Part shown: piece by piece, positions 22,470-31,156 of the stretch
Layout of the letters: every line of letters starts with the position of its first letter
How positions within the stretch are numbered: position 1 is the stretch's first letter
Assembly (NCBI GenBank): GCA_022773025.1
Contig: JALEZF010000088.1
Span: 1 to 33,672 of the forward strand
Length of the DNA stretch: 33,672 nt
Source: Clostridium sp.
GTDB lineage: Bacteria; Bacillota; Clostridia; Clostridiales; Clostridiaceae
Direction of reading: 5' to 3'
Position numbers and translations under genes: made by a program
Notes under the pieces: model-generated
Database searches by the model: none
Seen by the model: the letters and a program-made list of their open reading frames with translations, nothing else
Told to the model about the DNA's origin: nothing

Positions 22470-24569
22470 TTATTTTGTAGAGTATTTTTCTAATCTCTTC
22501 TCACTCATTGGTATTGAAGTTTCATTTTCTACTCTAGTTATCTTTACATTGTTAGACTTTTCTATAGCTTCAAGATTGTTTTCTTTAACATTTGGATTCC
22601 ACTTTCTCTCAGCAGCCTTAACTTCTTCTTCTTTCATTGCAGACTTTAACATTGATAATGCTCTTATAGCATCTTCTTTACATAAAGTGTTGCAAGATAA
22701 AACTTCGTTTTCTATTCCAGCTTCTGACTTATTGTTATCTACCATGTACTTCATGTACTTGTTACCAACAACTAGAGCACCTTGAACTGCACAGAAAGAC
22801 ATACCTACTGCTGGAATTCCTCTCATACCTATTTGCTCTATGTGAGATGCAAAATCGATATGGTTGTTTCCGAAACCTTCTGTTGTAACGATAGCTCCAT
22901 CAACATCCATGAATTCTATCATCATTCCAAGTCTTTCAGATACATAGAATTTTTCAGAGTTGATTTGTGGTGATCCTACAAAGATAACTCCTGCTAAATC
23001 TATGTCTTCATCTTCCATAGCTTCCATTACTAGGGGCTCTCTCCAGTAGTGTCTTGAACATTCCTTAGATGCAGGTCCGATACAAGTTAAAGCATGGATT
23101 CCTCCGTCAACAACTTCGATTGGAGAAAGCATAACTGGCACGTTTCCAAGGTCAACGTTTGGCTTTCCTCCAAGTACTCCAACTGGCTCAACTGGTAATA
23201 TTAAGTTGTCATGCATAGCTCCTTGGCCCATGATTTCTTTAACTATTACTACTTTTTTCTTTCCTGGTCTTCTGTACTCATCTATTTCTTCTGTATCTAC
23301 AACTAAAGATTCATCTGCAGTCTTTAATACATTTCTTATTTCTTGAGTTATAAAATCAGTTGCTTTATGTGCAGCTAGTGGGCCTGGTCTTTCCATGTTT
23401 GTTCCTCTAGCTATAACAACTTCTGTCTTTATGAAGATTTCGCCCTTATCTGGAGCTCCTGGTCTTCCCCACATGATGTTTTCTTCTAAGATACCTTCTG
23501 ATGATCCGAATTCTCCTATTTGAACTCCGTCTTCATCAGTTCCAGTAACCATTACGATTACTCCATCTAATACTCTTGTAACTCCAGTTCCTATCTTAGC
23601 ATCTCCTTCTTTAGTTGCTATAGGCTGAACGTCCATTATAGTATCAGAATAAGTGTTGTACTTATCTGGAGTTATTATATCTATCTTTATAGATTTTACT
23701 AGATCGCTTTCATTTACAGCATCCTTGCAGATGTCTTCTCTTATATAAAGAGTTGTTCCTTCGATTTTAGTAGTTTCTCCAAATTTAACTTCTTTTATTG
23801 CAAAGTGCTTTTTGATAAGTTCTCTAATCTTTTTAGGTTCCTTAACACTTTCTACTACTTTTTCTACTGCTTTCTCTGCTGCTACTACATTAGTATTCAC
23901 AACTGGAGCTGTTTTTGCCATTGGTGCTACGCCTTGCACCATGTTTAATGGTAATTCAATATCTATTCCTCTACCCTCAGCTATCTTTATCTTTAATACT
24001 GATGAGTTAAGAGTTGTAGTTATCTCTTGATTATTCGCCACCTCTAATTCCTCCTCATAGCCTTCTAATAAATCTCTTGTCACTGGAGTTAATGCTGGAG
24101 TATGACTTTTTAGAGTCTTTCCTAACACTTCTTTCACAGTAAGAACTGCATCTCCTAGTTTTACAAGTAATGAATCTTCTAATTGATCAAAATACATAGG
24201 ATTTTCTAAATCCTCTGCAGTTATAGTTTCTCCTGCATTCTTGTTTAGTTTTAAAACTGCTTTAGCATTTTCATCTATTGAAACTGCTTCTTTAGCCTCA
24301 TTCTTTGCCTCCATAGTTTTAGCTCCTTCAATTATATCTGGAGTTAATGGAGTTAGTGAATCTATTGTTTTAGTAAGTTTTGCTCCCACAACTTCTCCTA
24401 CCTTAAGGCAGTTTGAAGGTATTGTTAAAAGTCCTGAGTCAACCATATCTGGGAATATATCTGGATCCTCTAGGTTGTCAGCAGAAATTATAGTTCCAGC
24501 TTCTGTTCTACAACATACAACAGCAACTTCATTTTTTAAAGCCTCTGCGTGTTCAGCGCTCATTGACAT
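22470..24569 (-). CDS. prdA: D-proline reductase proprotein PrdA (pyruvoyl precursor), enlarged N-terminus
   Basis: This 699-residue proprotein is the precursor of the pyruvoyl-containing subunits of D-proline reductase. The processing site is THALTCIGPAS-type, with Cys496 expected to become the N-terminal pyruvoyl group after self-cleavage. The reductase body covers about 245-690 (EGTTLYIRE, FGSSEGILEENIMWGRPGAP, GQGAMHDNLILPVEPVG, NNHIDFASHIEQIGMRGIP). The N-terminal module (AGTIISADNLEDPDIFPDMV) occurs twice, at about 15-84 and 103-172, making the protein roughly 70 residues longer than the PrdA I recall from other clostridia (about 630). AGGAGG overlaps the prdC stop, so translation is coupled. 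Confidence 0.93.
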   Translation of the reverse strand: MSMSAEHAEALKNEVAVVCCRTEAGTIISADNLEDPDIFPDMVDSGLLTIPSNCLKVGEVVGAKLTKTIDSLTPLTPDIIEGAKTMEAKNEAKEAVSIDENAKAVLKLNKNAGETITAEDLENPMYFDQLEDSLLVKLGDAVLTVKEVLGKTLKSHTPALTPVTRDLLEGYEEELEVANNQEITTTLNSSVLKIKIAEGRGIDIELPLNMVQGVAPMAKTAPVVNTNVVAAEKAVEKVVESVKEPKKIRELIKKHFAIKEVKFGETTKIEGTTLYIREDICKDAVNESDLVKSIKIDIITPDKYNTYSDTIMDVQPIATKEGDAKIGTGVTRVLDGVIVMVTGTDEDGVQIGEFGSSEGILEENIMWGRPGAPDKGEIFIKTEVVIARGTNMERPGPLAAHKATDFITQEIRNVLKTADESLVVDTEEIDEYRRPGKKKVVIVKEIMGQGAMHDNLILPVEPVGVLGGKPNVDLGNVPVMLSPIEVVDGGIHALTCIGPASKECSRHYWREPLVMEAMEDEDIDLAGVIFVGSPQINSEKFYVSERLGMMIEFMDVDGAIVTTEGFGNNHIDFASHIEQIGMRGIPAVGMSFCAVQGALVVGNKYMKYMVDNNKSEAGIENEVLSCNTLCKEDAIRALSMLKSAMKEEEVKAAERKWNPNVKENNLEAIEKSNNVKITRVENETSIPMSEKRLEKYSTK

Positions 24570-24581
24570 AAACTATTCCTC

Positions 24582-25883
24582 CTATTCTACATCTAATCTA
24601 CGTGTTAATTTGTGATCTACTGTTCTAAATATATGGTCTGTAGTATGGTAAACTCCTATACCCATTTTTGGTGCACAATTCATTACAGTATTGGTACAAT
24701 CACTACAATTACCAATAAGTATTCTCTCTGCACCCATCTTCTTTAGCTGCAAAACTACAGCTGTTTGGCCTGGTCAGTCGCCTGGAGTCTTACACTTTAA
24801 TGCATTTTTTACATGCACTACATTTTTACACTCAACAGCTCCCATAACATTTGATTTCATCTTTCCTGCTAGATCTCTAAGTCTATCTTCATTTGCACCG
24901 CAGGCACAAATTAGAAGTCCTAGGTTTCCGCTGAATTCTGGAAGTTCTATTGTAACTATTGCTCCTCCAGATGTCTTTGTAACGGTAGCTTTATCTACTG
25001 CTTCGGCTTTTCCAGTGTATGGACCACCAACTACAAGTTCTCCATAATTACCATCTATTCCTCCACACTTTTCGATAAGTTCCTCTATAGGTGTACCTAC
25101 TGGAACTTGGAAGAATACATTTGATTCTGTGCCATTTTTAAGCTTTCCGGCTACTGTTATATCTTTATCTATAACCGGCTTTCTGTCCTCTACAGCTCTC
25201 TTTATATTTGCAAGAGTTTCTGTATTTAAGACTACACATTTAGCTTCTAATGGAAGCTGGTCTGGATTAAGCCAATTTCCGAAAATGGCATGTATAAGTG
25301 CTCTTTCTTCTCCCATTGGATATAAATCTTGAAGTGGCTTTACTTCTATAGAAGCATCTCCATTTAAAGCCTTCTTTACTGATTCTATGGCTTTTTTATT
25401 TTTTTCTTTTATTCCAATATAAGCTTTTGGAGCTTTGGTAGCTTCCATAGCATATCTTATACCCTTTAAAACTATTTCCGGATTCTCCTCAAGAAGTCTT
25501 ATATTATGCTTTAAAAGTGGCTCACATTCTACACAGTTAGCTATTATGTAACCATCTGGTATCTCTGCTTTTAGTTTTACATGAGTTGGGAATCCTGCTC
25601 CACCTGCTCCAACTATACCTGCTTCAAAAACATAGTCTATTATAGAATCACATTCTTTAATCCTTAAATAATCACTGCTTTGATTATCATCTGCTAAGAT
25701 GATTATTTCATTTTCATTAACTTCTGATACAGTTCCTGTAACGCTGGAGTGAATTCTCGCTCCTAATCCTTTGTTTGGTTCTGCTATGCACTGTCCTCTT
25801 TTAGCTTTATCTCCCTTATTAACGATAGCTTCACAAGGGGCACCCACGTGCATTTTTAGAGGAAATTTAAATATTTTATCCAC
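24582..25883 (-). CDS. prdC: PrdC, RnfC-like selenoprotein electron carrier (in-frame UGA = Sec)
   Basis: PrdC is related to RnfC and is thought to pass electrons from NADH to the proline reductase. The N-terminal barrel-sandwich (PLKMHVGAPCEAIVNKGDKAKRG), the glycine-rich GAGGAGFPTHVKL and an SLBB-like part (VPVGTPIEELIEKCGG) are visible; the ferredoxin domain of RnfC is absent. A UGA at 24774-24776 falls in TPGDUPGQTAV, and the frame continues 64 codons to a TAG at 24582, giving 433 residues with Sec at 370. A stem AGCTG/CAGCT starts about 11 bases after the UGA, a SECIS candidate. The start is GTG 25883 behind GGAGGTG; the upstream ATG at 25925 lies inside the sigma-54 promoter. Confidence 0.9.
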
Positions 25884-25920
25884 GGTTTCACCTCCAAATT
25901 GTTTGTACATACTTTTATAT

Positions 25921-25937
25921 AGCAATTAGTGTGCCAA
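25921..25937 (-). promoter_or_regulatory. Sigma-54 (-24/-12) promoter of the prd operon
   Basis: The minus strand reads TTGGCACACTAATTGCT, which fits the sigma-54 consensus TGGCAC-N5-TTGC fully, with GG and GC ten bases apart. Transcription should start about 25910, before the GGAGGTG site at 25895-25889. The activator gene prdR lies immediately upstream. Confidence 0.9.
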
Positions 25938-25973
25938 CTTTTTTATTTATATAAAAAATCTATAAAACTCACC

Positions 25974-26002
25974 TATATCATAGATATTACTAGTATGATA
26001 TA
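25974..26002. promoter_or_regulatory. Inverted repeat upstream of the prd promoter (possible activator site)
   Basis: TATATCATA (25974-25982) and TATGATATA (25994-26002) are perfect 9-bp arms around 11 bases, about 50-80 bases upstream of the -12 element. Confidence 0.35.
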
Positions 26003-26022
26003 AATTTATAAAAACAATACTA

Positions 26023-26040
26023 ATGTCAGTTTTTCGACAT
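26023..26040. promoter_or_regulatory. Candidate PrdR upstream activating site
   Basis: ATGTC-N8-GACAT is a perfect interrupted palindrome about 100-118 bases upstream of the prd -12 element, the usual distance for a sigma-54 enhancer site. TGTCA/TGACA also forms the core of the nearby prdR terminator. Confidence 0.4.
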
Positions 26041-26096
26041 AGTTTGTTAATTTTTTATCTTTCTTTAAGGGTATTGCTGTGTTCAGAGAGTGTGTC

Positions 26097-26138
26097 AAAA
26101 AATTAACGCTAGTGTCATTTTCCTGACACTAGCGTTAA
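26097..26138 (-). terminator. Terminator of prdR
   Basis: TTAACGCTAGTGTCA (26103-26117) and its perfect reverse complement (26124-26138) form a 15-bp stem with a 6-base loop, followed by TTTTTT on the minus strand. It separates prdR from the prd structural genes. Confidence 0.88.
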
Positions 26139-26141
26139 AAG

Positions 26142-27707
26142 CTAATCATTAATATTATATTGATTTAGTTTGTAGTATAAAGTAGTTCTCTTTATATTTA
26201 ATATACTGGCGGCCTTAGCTTTATTGCCTTTTGCCATGTCCATAGCTTTTTTTATAAGTTCTATCTCTAATTCCTTTACATTCTCCTCTAAATCGTAAGA
26301 TGATGTTTCTTTTTTGTCAATGTATGCCTTTTCATCCTTAGTGATATACTCAGGGATGTTGTCTTCAGAGATGATTCCATCTATAGAAAGTACCACCATT
26401 CTTTGAACTACATTTTTAAGTTCTCTTATATTTCCGTCCCATCTATAATTACTTAATATATCATAGACTTCATTTCTAACTGACTTTATATTTATTTCTT
26501 CTTGATGGGAAATCTGTGCTATAAAAAAGTTTGCAAGGTCTTTTATATCTTCCTTCCTTTCCCTTAAGGGAGGAAGTTCCACTTGCACTACAGCAAGTCT
26601 ATAAAAAAGGTCATCTCTAAACTCATTATTTTTTATGGCAGTTCTAAGGTCTTTATTGGTAGCCGCTATTATCCTAGTATTAGTTCTAATGGGTTTTTCG
26701 CTACCAAGCCTATAGATAACTCCATCTTGAAGAACTCTAAGCAGTTTACTTTGCATCCCTATAGGCATATCTCCTATTTCATCTAAAAATAGGGTACCAC
26801 AATCAGCAAATTCAAACATACCTATCTTTCCCTTTTTGGAAGCTCCCGTAAATGCTCCATCTACATATCCAAATAATTCACTTTCAAGGAGGTGCTCTGG
26901 TATAGCACTACAATTTAGCGCTACGAATTTACCTTGTCTTCCACTGGCCTCATGAATAGATTTTGCAAAAACCTCTTTTCCCGTTCCGCTTTCTCCAGTT
27001 ATAAGTACCGATGCTGAGGTAGATGCTACCTTTTGACATAAGGTTATGGCATCTATTATCTTTTTGCTCTTGCCCATGACATATGAAAAGTTGTAATTGT
27101 TAGCAACTTCTCTATTGTAGGCATAACTTAAAAATTCAACCTCTTTTTTCACTGATGCAAGTTCTTTAGAAAGATTTGTAACCTCAGTCACATCTCTATC
27201 TGTAGAAACCACTGCTACAAGCTTATTTTCCTTATTAAATACTGGTATAGCACTTAATATAACGGACTTTCCCTTTATAGGTTCATGTCTAACATTTTCT
27301 ATGGCCTTTTCTTCATTTAAAGCTCTTAAAATTATAGCATTACAAAAATGAGTTGATATATGCTTTCCTATGACTTCATCAGCTCTTATGCCATACAATT
27401 TCTCTGCACTTTTATTCCAATATGTGATAATACCATCCTTATCGCATACACAAACAGCTTCATGAATGCTGTTTAAAATATTGTTTTGAAACCTGAATAT
27501 CTCTTCTACTTTAAAATAAAAGCTATTTTCATCTTTGCTAGTAAGTATAGCCTTTATTTTATCATTTGAATCTACAACTAAGACTTCATCGCATTTGTTA
27601 TTTTTCATAACCTGAAATGCATCTTCTATTTTTGTATCACTGGAAACTTTTAAAAAACCTTTATTCATCAAACCCTTCGCCTCAAAACAAGATTGCTTCT
27701 TATCCAA
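26142..27707 (-). CDS. prdR: PrdR, sigma-54-dependent activator of the prd operon
   Basis: This 521-residue enhancer-binding protein has a CBS-like segment (about 10-60), a PAS domain (about 70-180) and a sigma-54 AAA+ domain (about 205-435). Walker A GESGTGKE is at 238-245 and the sigma-54-contacting GAFTGA at 284-289. A Fis-type helix-turn-helix lies at about 480-520 (NKAKAASILNIKRTTLYYKL). In C. difficile PrdR is known to activate prd genes in response to proline. The sensor ligand is not visible from sequence. The start is probably TTG 27707. It follows a DUF2179 gene by 24 bases and precedes the sigma-54 promoter of prdC, exactly the expected regulator position. Confidence 0.9.
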   Translation of the reverse strand: MDKKQSCFEAKGLMNKGFLKVSSDTKIEDAFQVMKNNKCDEVLVVDSNDKIKAILTSKDENSFYFKVEEIFRFQNNILNSIHEAVCVCDKDGIITYWNKSAEKLYGIRADEVIGKHISTHFCNAIILRALNEEKAIENVRHEPIKGKSVILSAIPVFNKENKLVAVVSTDRDVTEVTNLSKELASVKKEVEFLSYAYNREVANNYNFSYVMGKSKKIIDAITLCQKVASTSASVLITGESGTGKEVFAKSIHEASGRQGKFVALNCSAIPEHLLESELFGYVDGAFTGASKKGKIGMFEFADCGTLFLDEIGDMPIGMQSKLLRVLQDGVIYRLGSEKPIRTNTRIIAATNKDLRTAIKNNEFRDDLFYRLAVVQVELPPLRERKEDIKDLANFFIAQISHQEEINIKSVRNEVYDILSNYRWDGNIRELKNVVQRMVVLSIDGIISEDNIPEYITKDEKAYIDKKETSSYDLEENVKELEIELIKKAMDMAKGNKAKAASILNIKRTTLYYKLNQYNIND

Positions 27708-27731
27708 CTCCTCACTTTTCTCCTTATGATA

Positions 27732-28247
27732 TTATTTTTTTATTCCATAACCTCCATAAACTACTTTTGTATCATTTATAGAAATTACACAGTTATATCC
27801 TGAATTCTCTATCATTTTTACAACTTCATTCTTTTTCTTTCTCTTTAAATGAACCATAAGTATCTTCTTGCTTTCAACTATTCCTTCTCCATCAAGAGTA
27901 GTAACTCCTAGCTTTTCATTTCTCAAAAGATCTGCTAGCTTGTTTCCATTCTCTTGAGAAGCAATAACATTTATAGTTATAAGTCCTAATGCTAATTTCT
28001 CTTCTAAGAATGTTCCTACATAGTTACCAAATGCAAAACCTGCAGAATAGAATAGAACCTTTATAGGATCTTCGCTAACAGTAGTTATAAGATTCCCCAC
28101 AAGATAAACCCATATGATTACTTCTACAAATCCAATTAGCGCCCCTAATAGCTTTTCTCCTCTTGTGATCAAAACTGTTCTTATTGTTGCTAATGTTACC
28201 TCTAACGTCTTAGCTAAAAAAATCCCAATGTAAAGTAGCCACATCAT
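27732..28247 (-). CDS. UPF0316/DUF2179 membrane protein (YebE-like)
   Basis: This 171-residue protein has three N-terminal membrane segments (about 3-25, 35-55, 62-82). The motif KTLEVTLATIRTVLITRGEK between the first and second is typical of the UPF0316 family. A cytoplasmic DUF2179 domain (about 95-168) ends in KVVYGGYGIKK. DUF2179 resembles small ligand-binding domains; the function is unknown. It is 24 bases upstream of prdR on the same strand and probably cotranscribed with it. This may be chance or may hint at a membrane link to prd regulation. Confidence 0.8.
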   Translation of the reverse strand: MMWLLYIGIFLAKTLEVTLATIRTVLITRGEKLLGALIGFVEVIIWVYLVGNLITTVSEDPIKVLFYSAGFAFGNYVGTFLEEKLALGLITINVIASQENGNKLADLLRNEKLGVTTLDGEGIVESKKILMVHLKRKKKNEVVKMIENSGYNCVISINDTKVVYGGYGIKK

Positions 28248-28372
28248 AAAAATCGTCTCCCCCTTAATAAAAATACCCTCATGTTTTTTTATTTATTCTT
28301 TTGAACTCAAAACAATTCTATTATACTATATAGTTTTTAATAATAACAGACCACGCGTAACTTTTTTATCTA

Positions 28373-28401
28373 TTGACAATTGATAGTTTATATTTTAGTA
28401 T
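28373..28401 (+). promoter_or_regulatory. Sigma-A promoter of proS
   Basis: TTGACA (28373-28378), a 17-base spacer, then TAGTAT (28396-28401), leading straight into the T-box leader. Confidence 0.65.
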
Positions 28402-28424
28402 AAATATATTAATAATTATTTATA

Positions 28425-28652
28425 AACTATGACGAGACCTAGTAAATAAGAATTCTTTTTTCAGAGAGGAGATAGTTTGGTGAAATATCTCTATTTAGAA
28501 CTTATTGAACCTACCTCAGAGTTCTATGGATTACAATCCCATAGCGTTGACTACGTTACAGTTGCTAAGAGAATGTAGAGTTTTTCTACATTAATTAGGG
28601 TGGCACCGCCGATATAGTCTCGGTCCCTTTTTAGGGACACGAGGCTTTTTTA
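28425..28652 (+). ncRNA. T-box leader riboswitch (tRNA-Pro) controlling proS
   Basis: Stem I landmarks are AGTAAATA, CAGAGAG and the apical GGTGAAA. The specifier region reads GAA-CCT-ACC with CCT (Pro) at 28510-28512. The T-box sequence AGGGTGGCACCGC is at 28597-28609. A terminator (GTCTCGGTCCC paired with GGGACACGAGGC, then a T-run) ends it at about 28651. Uncharged tRNA-Pro should pair with the T-box bulge and allow proS read-through. Confidence 0.93.
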
Positions 28653-28688
28653 TTTTTTTAACTAATAAATTTTAGGAGGATATACATC

Positions 28689-30128
28689 ATGGGAAAAGAT
28701 AAAAAATTAGTTGAAGCCATAACTTCAATGAATGATGACTTTGCGAAATGGTACACAGACGTCGTTAAAAAAGCTGAATTAGTAGACTATGCATCTGTAA
28801 GAGGCTGCATGATTATAAGACCATACGGATATGCTATTTGGGAAAACATCCAAAAGACACTTGATGGAATGTTTAAGGAAACAGGACACGAAAATGTTTA
28901 TATGCCAATGCTTATTCCAGAAAGCTTACTTCAAAGAGAAAAGGACCACGTAGAAGGTTTTGCTCCAGAAGTTGCATGGGTAACTCACGGAGGAACTGAA
29001 GAACTAACTGAAAGACTATGTGTAAGACCTACATCAGAAGTTCTTTTCTGCGACCACTACAAAAATATAATTCAATCATACAAAGACCTTCCTAAGCTAT
29101 ATAACCAATGGTGTTCTGTAGTTCGTTGGGAAAAGACTACAAGACCATTTTTAAGAAGCTTAGAATTCTTATGGCAAGAAGGTCACACTATGCACGCTAC
29201 TTTTGAAGAAGCTGAAGCAGAAACTTTAAGAATGCTAAACACTTATGCTACATTCTGCGAAGACTATCTTGCAATTCCAGTAGTAAAAGGTAGAAAGACT
29301 GACAAGGAAAAGTTTGCAGGAGCTGTTGCAACTTACACTATAGAAAGTTTAATGCACGATGGTAAGGCCCTTCAATGCGGAACTTCCCACAACTTTGGGG
29401 ATGGATTTGCTAAAGCCTTCGATATAACTTACACTGATAAAGATGGTTCTCGTAAGAACTGCTTCCAAACTTCATGGGGTGTTACTACAAGATTAATAGG
29501 AGCCATAATAATGGTTCACGGTGACGACAACGGTCTTGTATTACCTCCAAAGATAGCTCCAACTGAACTTATGATAATTCCTATAGCAATGCATAAAGAA
29601 GGAGTTATCGAAAAAGCTGAAGAGCTAGAAAACAGATTAAAATCTGTAGTTAGAGTTAAAAAGGATGTAAGTGATAAGAGTCCAGGATGGAAATTCTCTG
29701 AATATGAAATGAAGGGTATTCCTCTAAGACTTGAAATCGGACCAAAGGATATAGAAAAGAATCAATGTGTCCTTGTAAGAAGAGACAATAGAGAAAAGCT
29801 TGTAGTTTCATTAGATGAAATCGAAACAGTAGTACCACAAGTACTTCAAGATATCCAAAATAGTCTTCTTGAGAAAGCTAGATCATCTCAAAATGCTAAA
29901 ACTTTCGTAGCTACTAACTTAGATGAATTTAAAAATAAGTTAGATGAGCAATGCGGTTTCGTAAAGGCTATGTGGTGTGGTGATGTTGAGTGTGAAAACA
30001 AGATTAAAGAAGTTGCAGGTGCATCTTCTAGATGTATGCCATTCAACGATCAAGAACCAGTAAGCGATACTTGTGTATGCTGTGGCAAAAAAGCTGAAAA
30101 ACTAGTATACTGGGGAAGAGCTTATTAA
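28689..30128 (+). CDS. proS: Prolyl-tRNA synthetase (short, archaeal/eukaryote-like type)
   Basis: This is a 479-residue class II aminoacyl-tRNA synthetase. It is the short form without the editing insertion of the long bacterial ProRS. Class II motifs are visible: [39 protein letters not shown] and the [10 protein letters not shown] block. A C-terminal domain carries Cys pairs ([10 protein letters not shown]) and ends in Tyr (YWGRAY), typical of this ProRS class. It charges tRNA-Pro in the cytoplasm. AGGAGG precedes the ATG. A proline-specific T-box controls it, which links translation supply to the same amino acid that the prd operon ferments. Confidence 0.96.
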   Translation: MGKDKKLVEAITSMNDDFAKWYTDVVKKAELVDYASVRGCMIIRPYGYAIWENIQKTLDGMFKETGHENVYMPMLIPESLLQREKDHVEGFAPEVAWVTHGGTEELTERLCVRPTSEVLFCDHYKNIIQSYKDLPKLYNQWCSVVRWEKTTRPFLRSLEFLWQEGHTMHATFEEAEAETLRMLNTYATFCEDYLAIPVVKGRKTDKEKFAGAVATYTIESLMHDGKALQCGTSHNFGDGFAKAFDITYTDKDGSRKNCFQTSWGVTTRLIGAIIMVHGDDNGLVLPPKIAPTELMIIPIAMHKEGVIEKAEELENRLKSVVRVKKDVSDKSPGWKFSEYEMKGIPLRLEIGPKDIEKNQCVLVRRDNREKLVVSLDEIETVVPQVLQDIQNSLLEKARSSQNAKTFVATNLDEFKNKLDEQCGFVKAMWCGDVECENKIKEVAGASSRCMPFNDQEPVSDTCVCCGKKAEKLVYWGRAY

Positions 30129-30210
30129 AAAGTGAAGAGTTGAATAAATAAGAGTGAAGAGTCATGGAGAAACTTACAAGTTTTTAGTTTCCTCCTCCCC
30201 TTCACTTTTT
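30127..30210 (+). terminator. Terminator of proS
   Basis: AAAAAGTGAAG (30127-30137) pairs with CTTCACTTTTT (30200-30210) around a loop that holds a second small stem (GAAAC/GTTTC). Confidence 0.6.
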
Positions 30211-30215
30211 CTCAG

Positions 30216-30277
30216 AAAAAAACTTCCTGTAAGGTTTCATGTCCTTATGACATAAAAATCCTTCAGGGAGTTTTTTT
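30216..30277 (-). terminator. Terminator of the GntR-RCK_C gene
   Basis: AAAACTTCCTG pairs with CAGGGAGTTTT, with A and T runs of seven at the ends and an inner ATGTC/GACAT stem. It lies after the stop at 30305 and could work both ways. Confidence 0.65.
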
Positions 30278-30304
30278 AGTGTGTATTTTAATTTTCTATT
30301 TATG

Positions 30305-30925
30305 CTATTCCATTTCAAAATATCTTTCTATTACTTCTAATACATTTTCACCTACCACAAGGACTGTGTCTCCTTCTTCAAAACTTGCATAAGGTCCTGG
30401 TGATATCATTAGTTCTCCTTTTCTTCTTATACCTATTATTGTAGCTCCTGTGTTCTGCCAAAACTTTGCTTCAGCTACGCTCTTACCTATTAAGTGGCAT
30501 TTCGGAGGCAACTGAATTTCTAAAGTATTTATTGGATTTACGTTCTTAAGTCTCTCAGAAAAACTTATGACCTTTTCAATGGCATTATGTAGTTCATCAT
30601 CTATATTCCTTCTTTTGTCTAAAAGCCCATCAATATTATCTTTAAGCACCCCTATACTTTCTATATCCTTAAATCTTCTAATAAAGGTAGCAGCATTTTC
30701 TTTTGATAATACTGTTATTCCGCTGCCTTGGGAACTTGTCACAACCTCCATGTCCTCTAAAAGCTTAACAGACCTTCTTATTGTCTCAGGAGATACATTA
30801 TACTCCCCTGCCAAAGTAGATCGTCCATGAATTTTGTCACCTGCATTTAAGTCTCCATGATAAATTCTATTTGCCAAATCTAAAGCTATTTGCTTATACA
30901 TGGGAGACACCATTTTTCCGCCCAA
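30305..30925 (-). CDS. GntR-family regulator with RCK_C (TrkA-C) domain, BusR-like
   Basis: This 206-residue protein has a GntR winged helix (about 5-78; HGRSTLAGEYNVSPETIRRSVK is the recognition region). A central helical segment spans about 80-118 and an RCK_C domain about 120-203 (LPPKCHLIGKSVAEAKFW, FEEGDTVLVVGE). The order and length match BusR of streptococci and lactococci, a c-di-AMP-responsive repressor of glycine-betaine uptake. RCK_C domains are known c-di-AMP or ion sensors. The start is TTG 30925 with GGAGGG seven bases upstream. No betaine transporter is nearby; the divergent neighbour is an N5-carboxyethylornithine synthase-like gene. Confidence 0.82.
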   Translation of the reverse strand: MGGKMVSPMYKQIALDLANRIYHGDLNAGDKIHGRSTLAGEYNVSPETIRRSVKLLEDMEVVTSSQGSGITVLSKENAATFIRRFKDIESIGVLKDNIDGLLDKRRNIDDELHNAIEKVISFSERLKNVNPINTLEIQLPPKCHLIGKSVAEAKFWQNTGATIIGIRRKGELMISPGPYASFEEGDTVLVVGENVLEVIERYFEME

Positions 30926-31020
30926 CGTTTAACCCTCCGCATCTATTTTTATTTATTATTACTATTAGAATACCATATTATTGATAATTTATAAAGTTAT
31001 ACGTAAAATTGATACTTTTT

Positions 31021-31049
31021 TTGACAACTAAAAACTTATATATTATAAT
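31021..31049 (+). promoter_or_regulatory. Consensus sigma-A promoter of the CEO synthase-like gene
   Basis: TTGACA (31021-31026), exactly 17 bases, then TATAAT (31044-31049), a perfect consensus match. It leaves an AT-rich leader of about 100 bases before the ATG. Confidence 0.85.
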
Positions 31050-31057
31050 TAAGTTGT
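31024..31057. promoter_or_regulatory. ACAACT-N22-AGTTGT palindrome over the promoter (candidate operator)
   Basis: ACAACT at 31024-31029 overlaps the -35 box and AGTTGT at 31052-31057 lies at the expected transcription start. The half-sites are exact reverse complements 22 bases apart. Their placement fits a repressor site, possibly for the adjacent BusR-like protein. Confidence 0.4.
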
Positions 31058-31156
31058 TATTATAATTGGATTATGCTTATATTTTTTGCATTAAACACAA
31101 TAATAATAGTAATATTAATAGTAAAGAAATAATAAGAAAGGGGATGTGATTATCAG

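Noticed and set aside
22309-22785. 158-codon plus-strand ORF across the 3' end of prdA
   Set aside because: Overlaps two well-supported minus-strand genes; no ribosome binding site or recognisable domain.
25883-25925. Longer prdC start at ATG 25925
   Set aside because: It lies inside the sigma-54 promoter and has no ribosome binding site; GTG 25883 has GGAGGTG.
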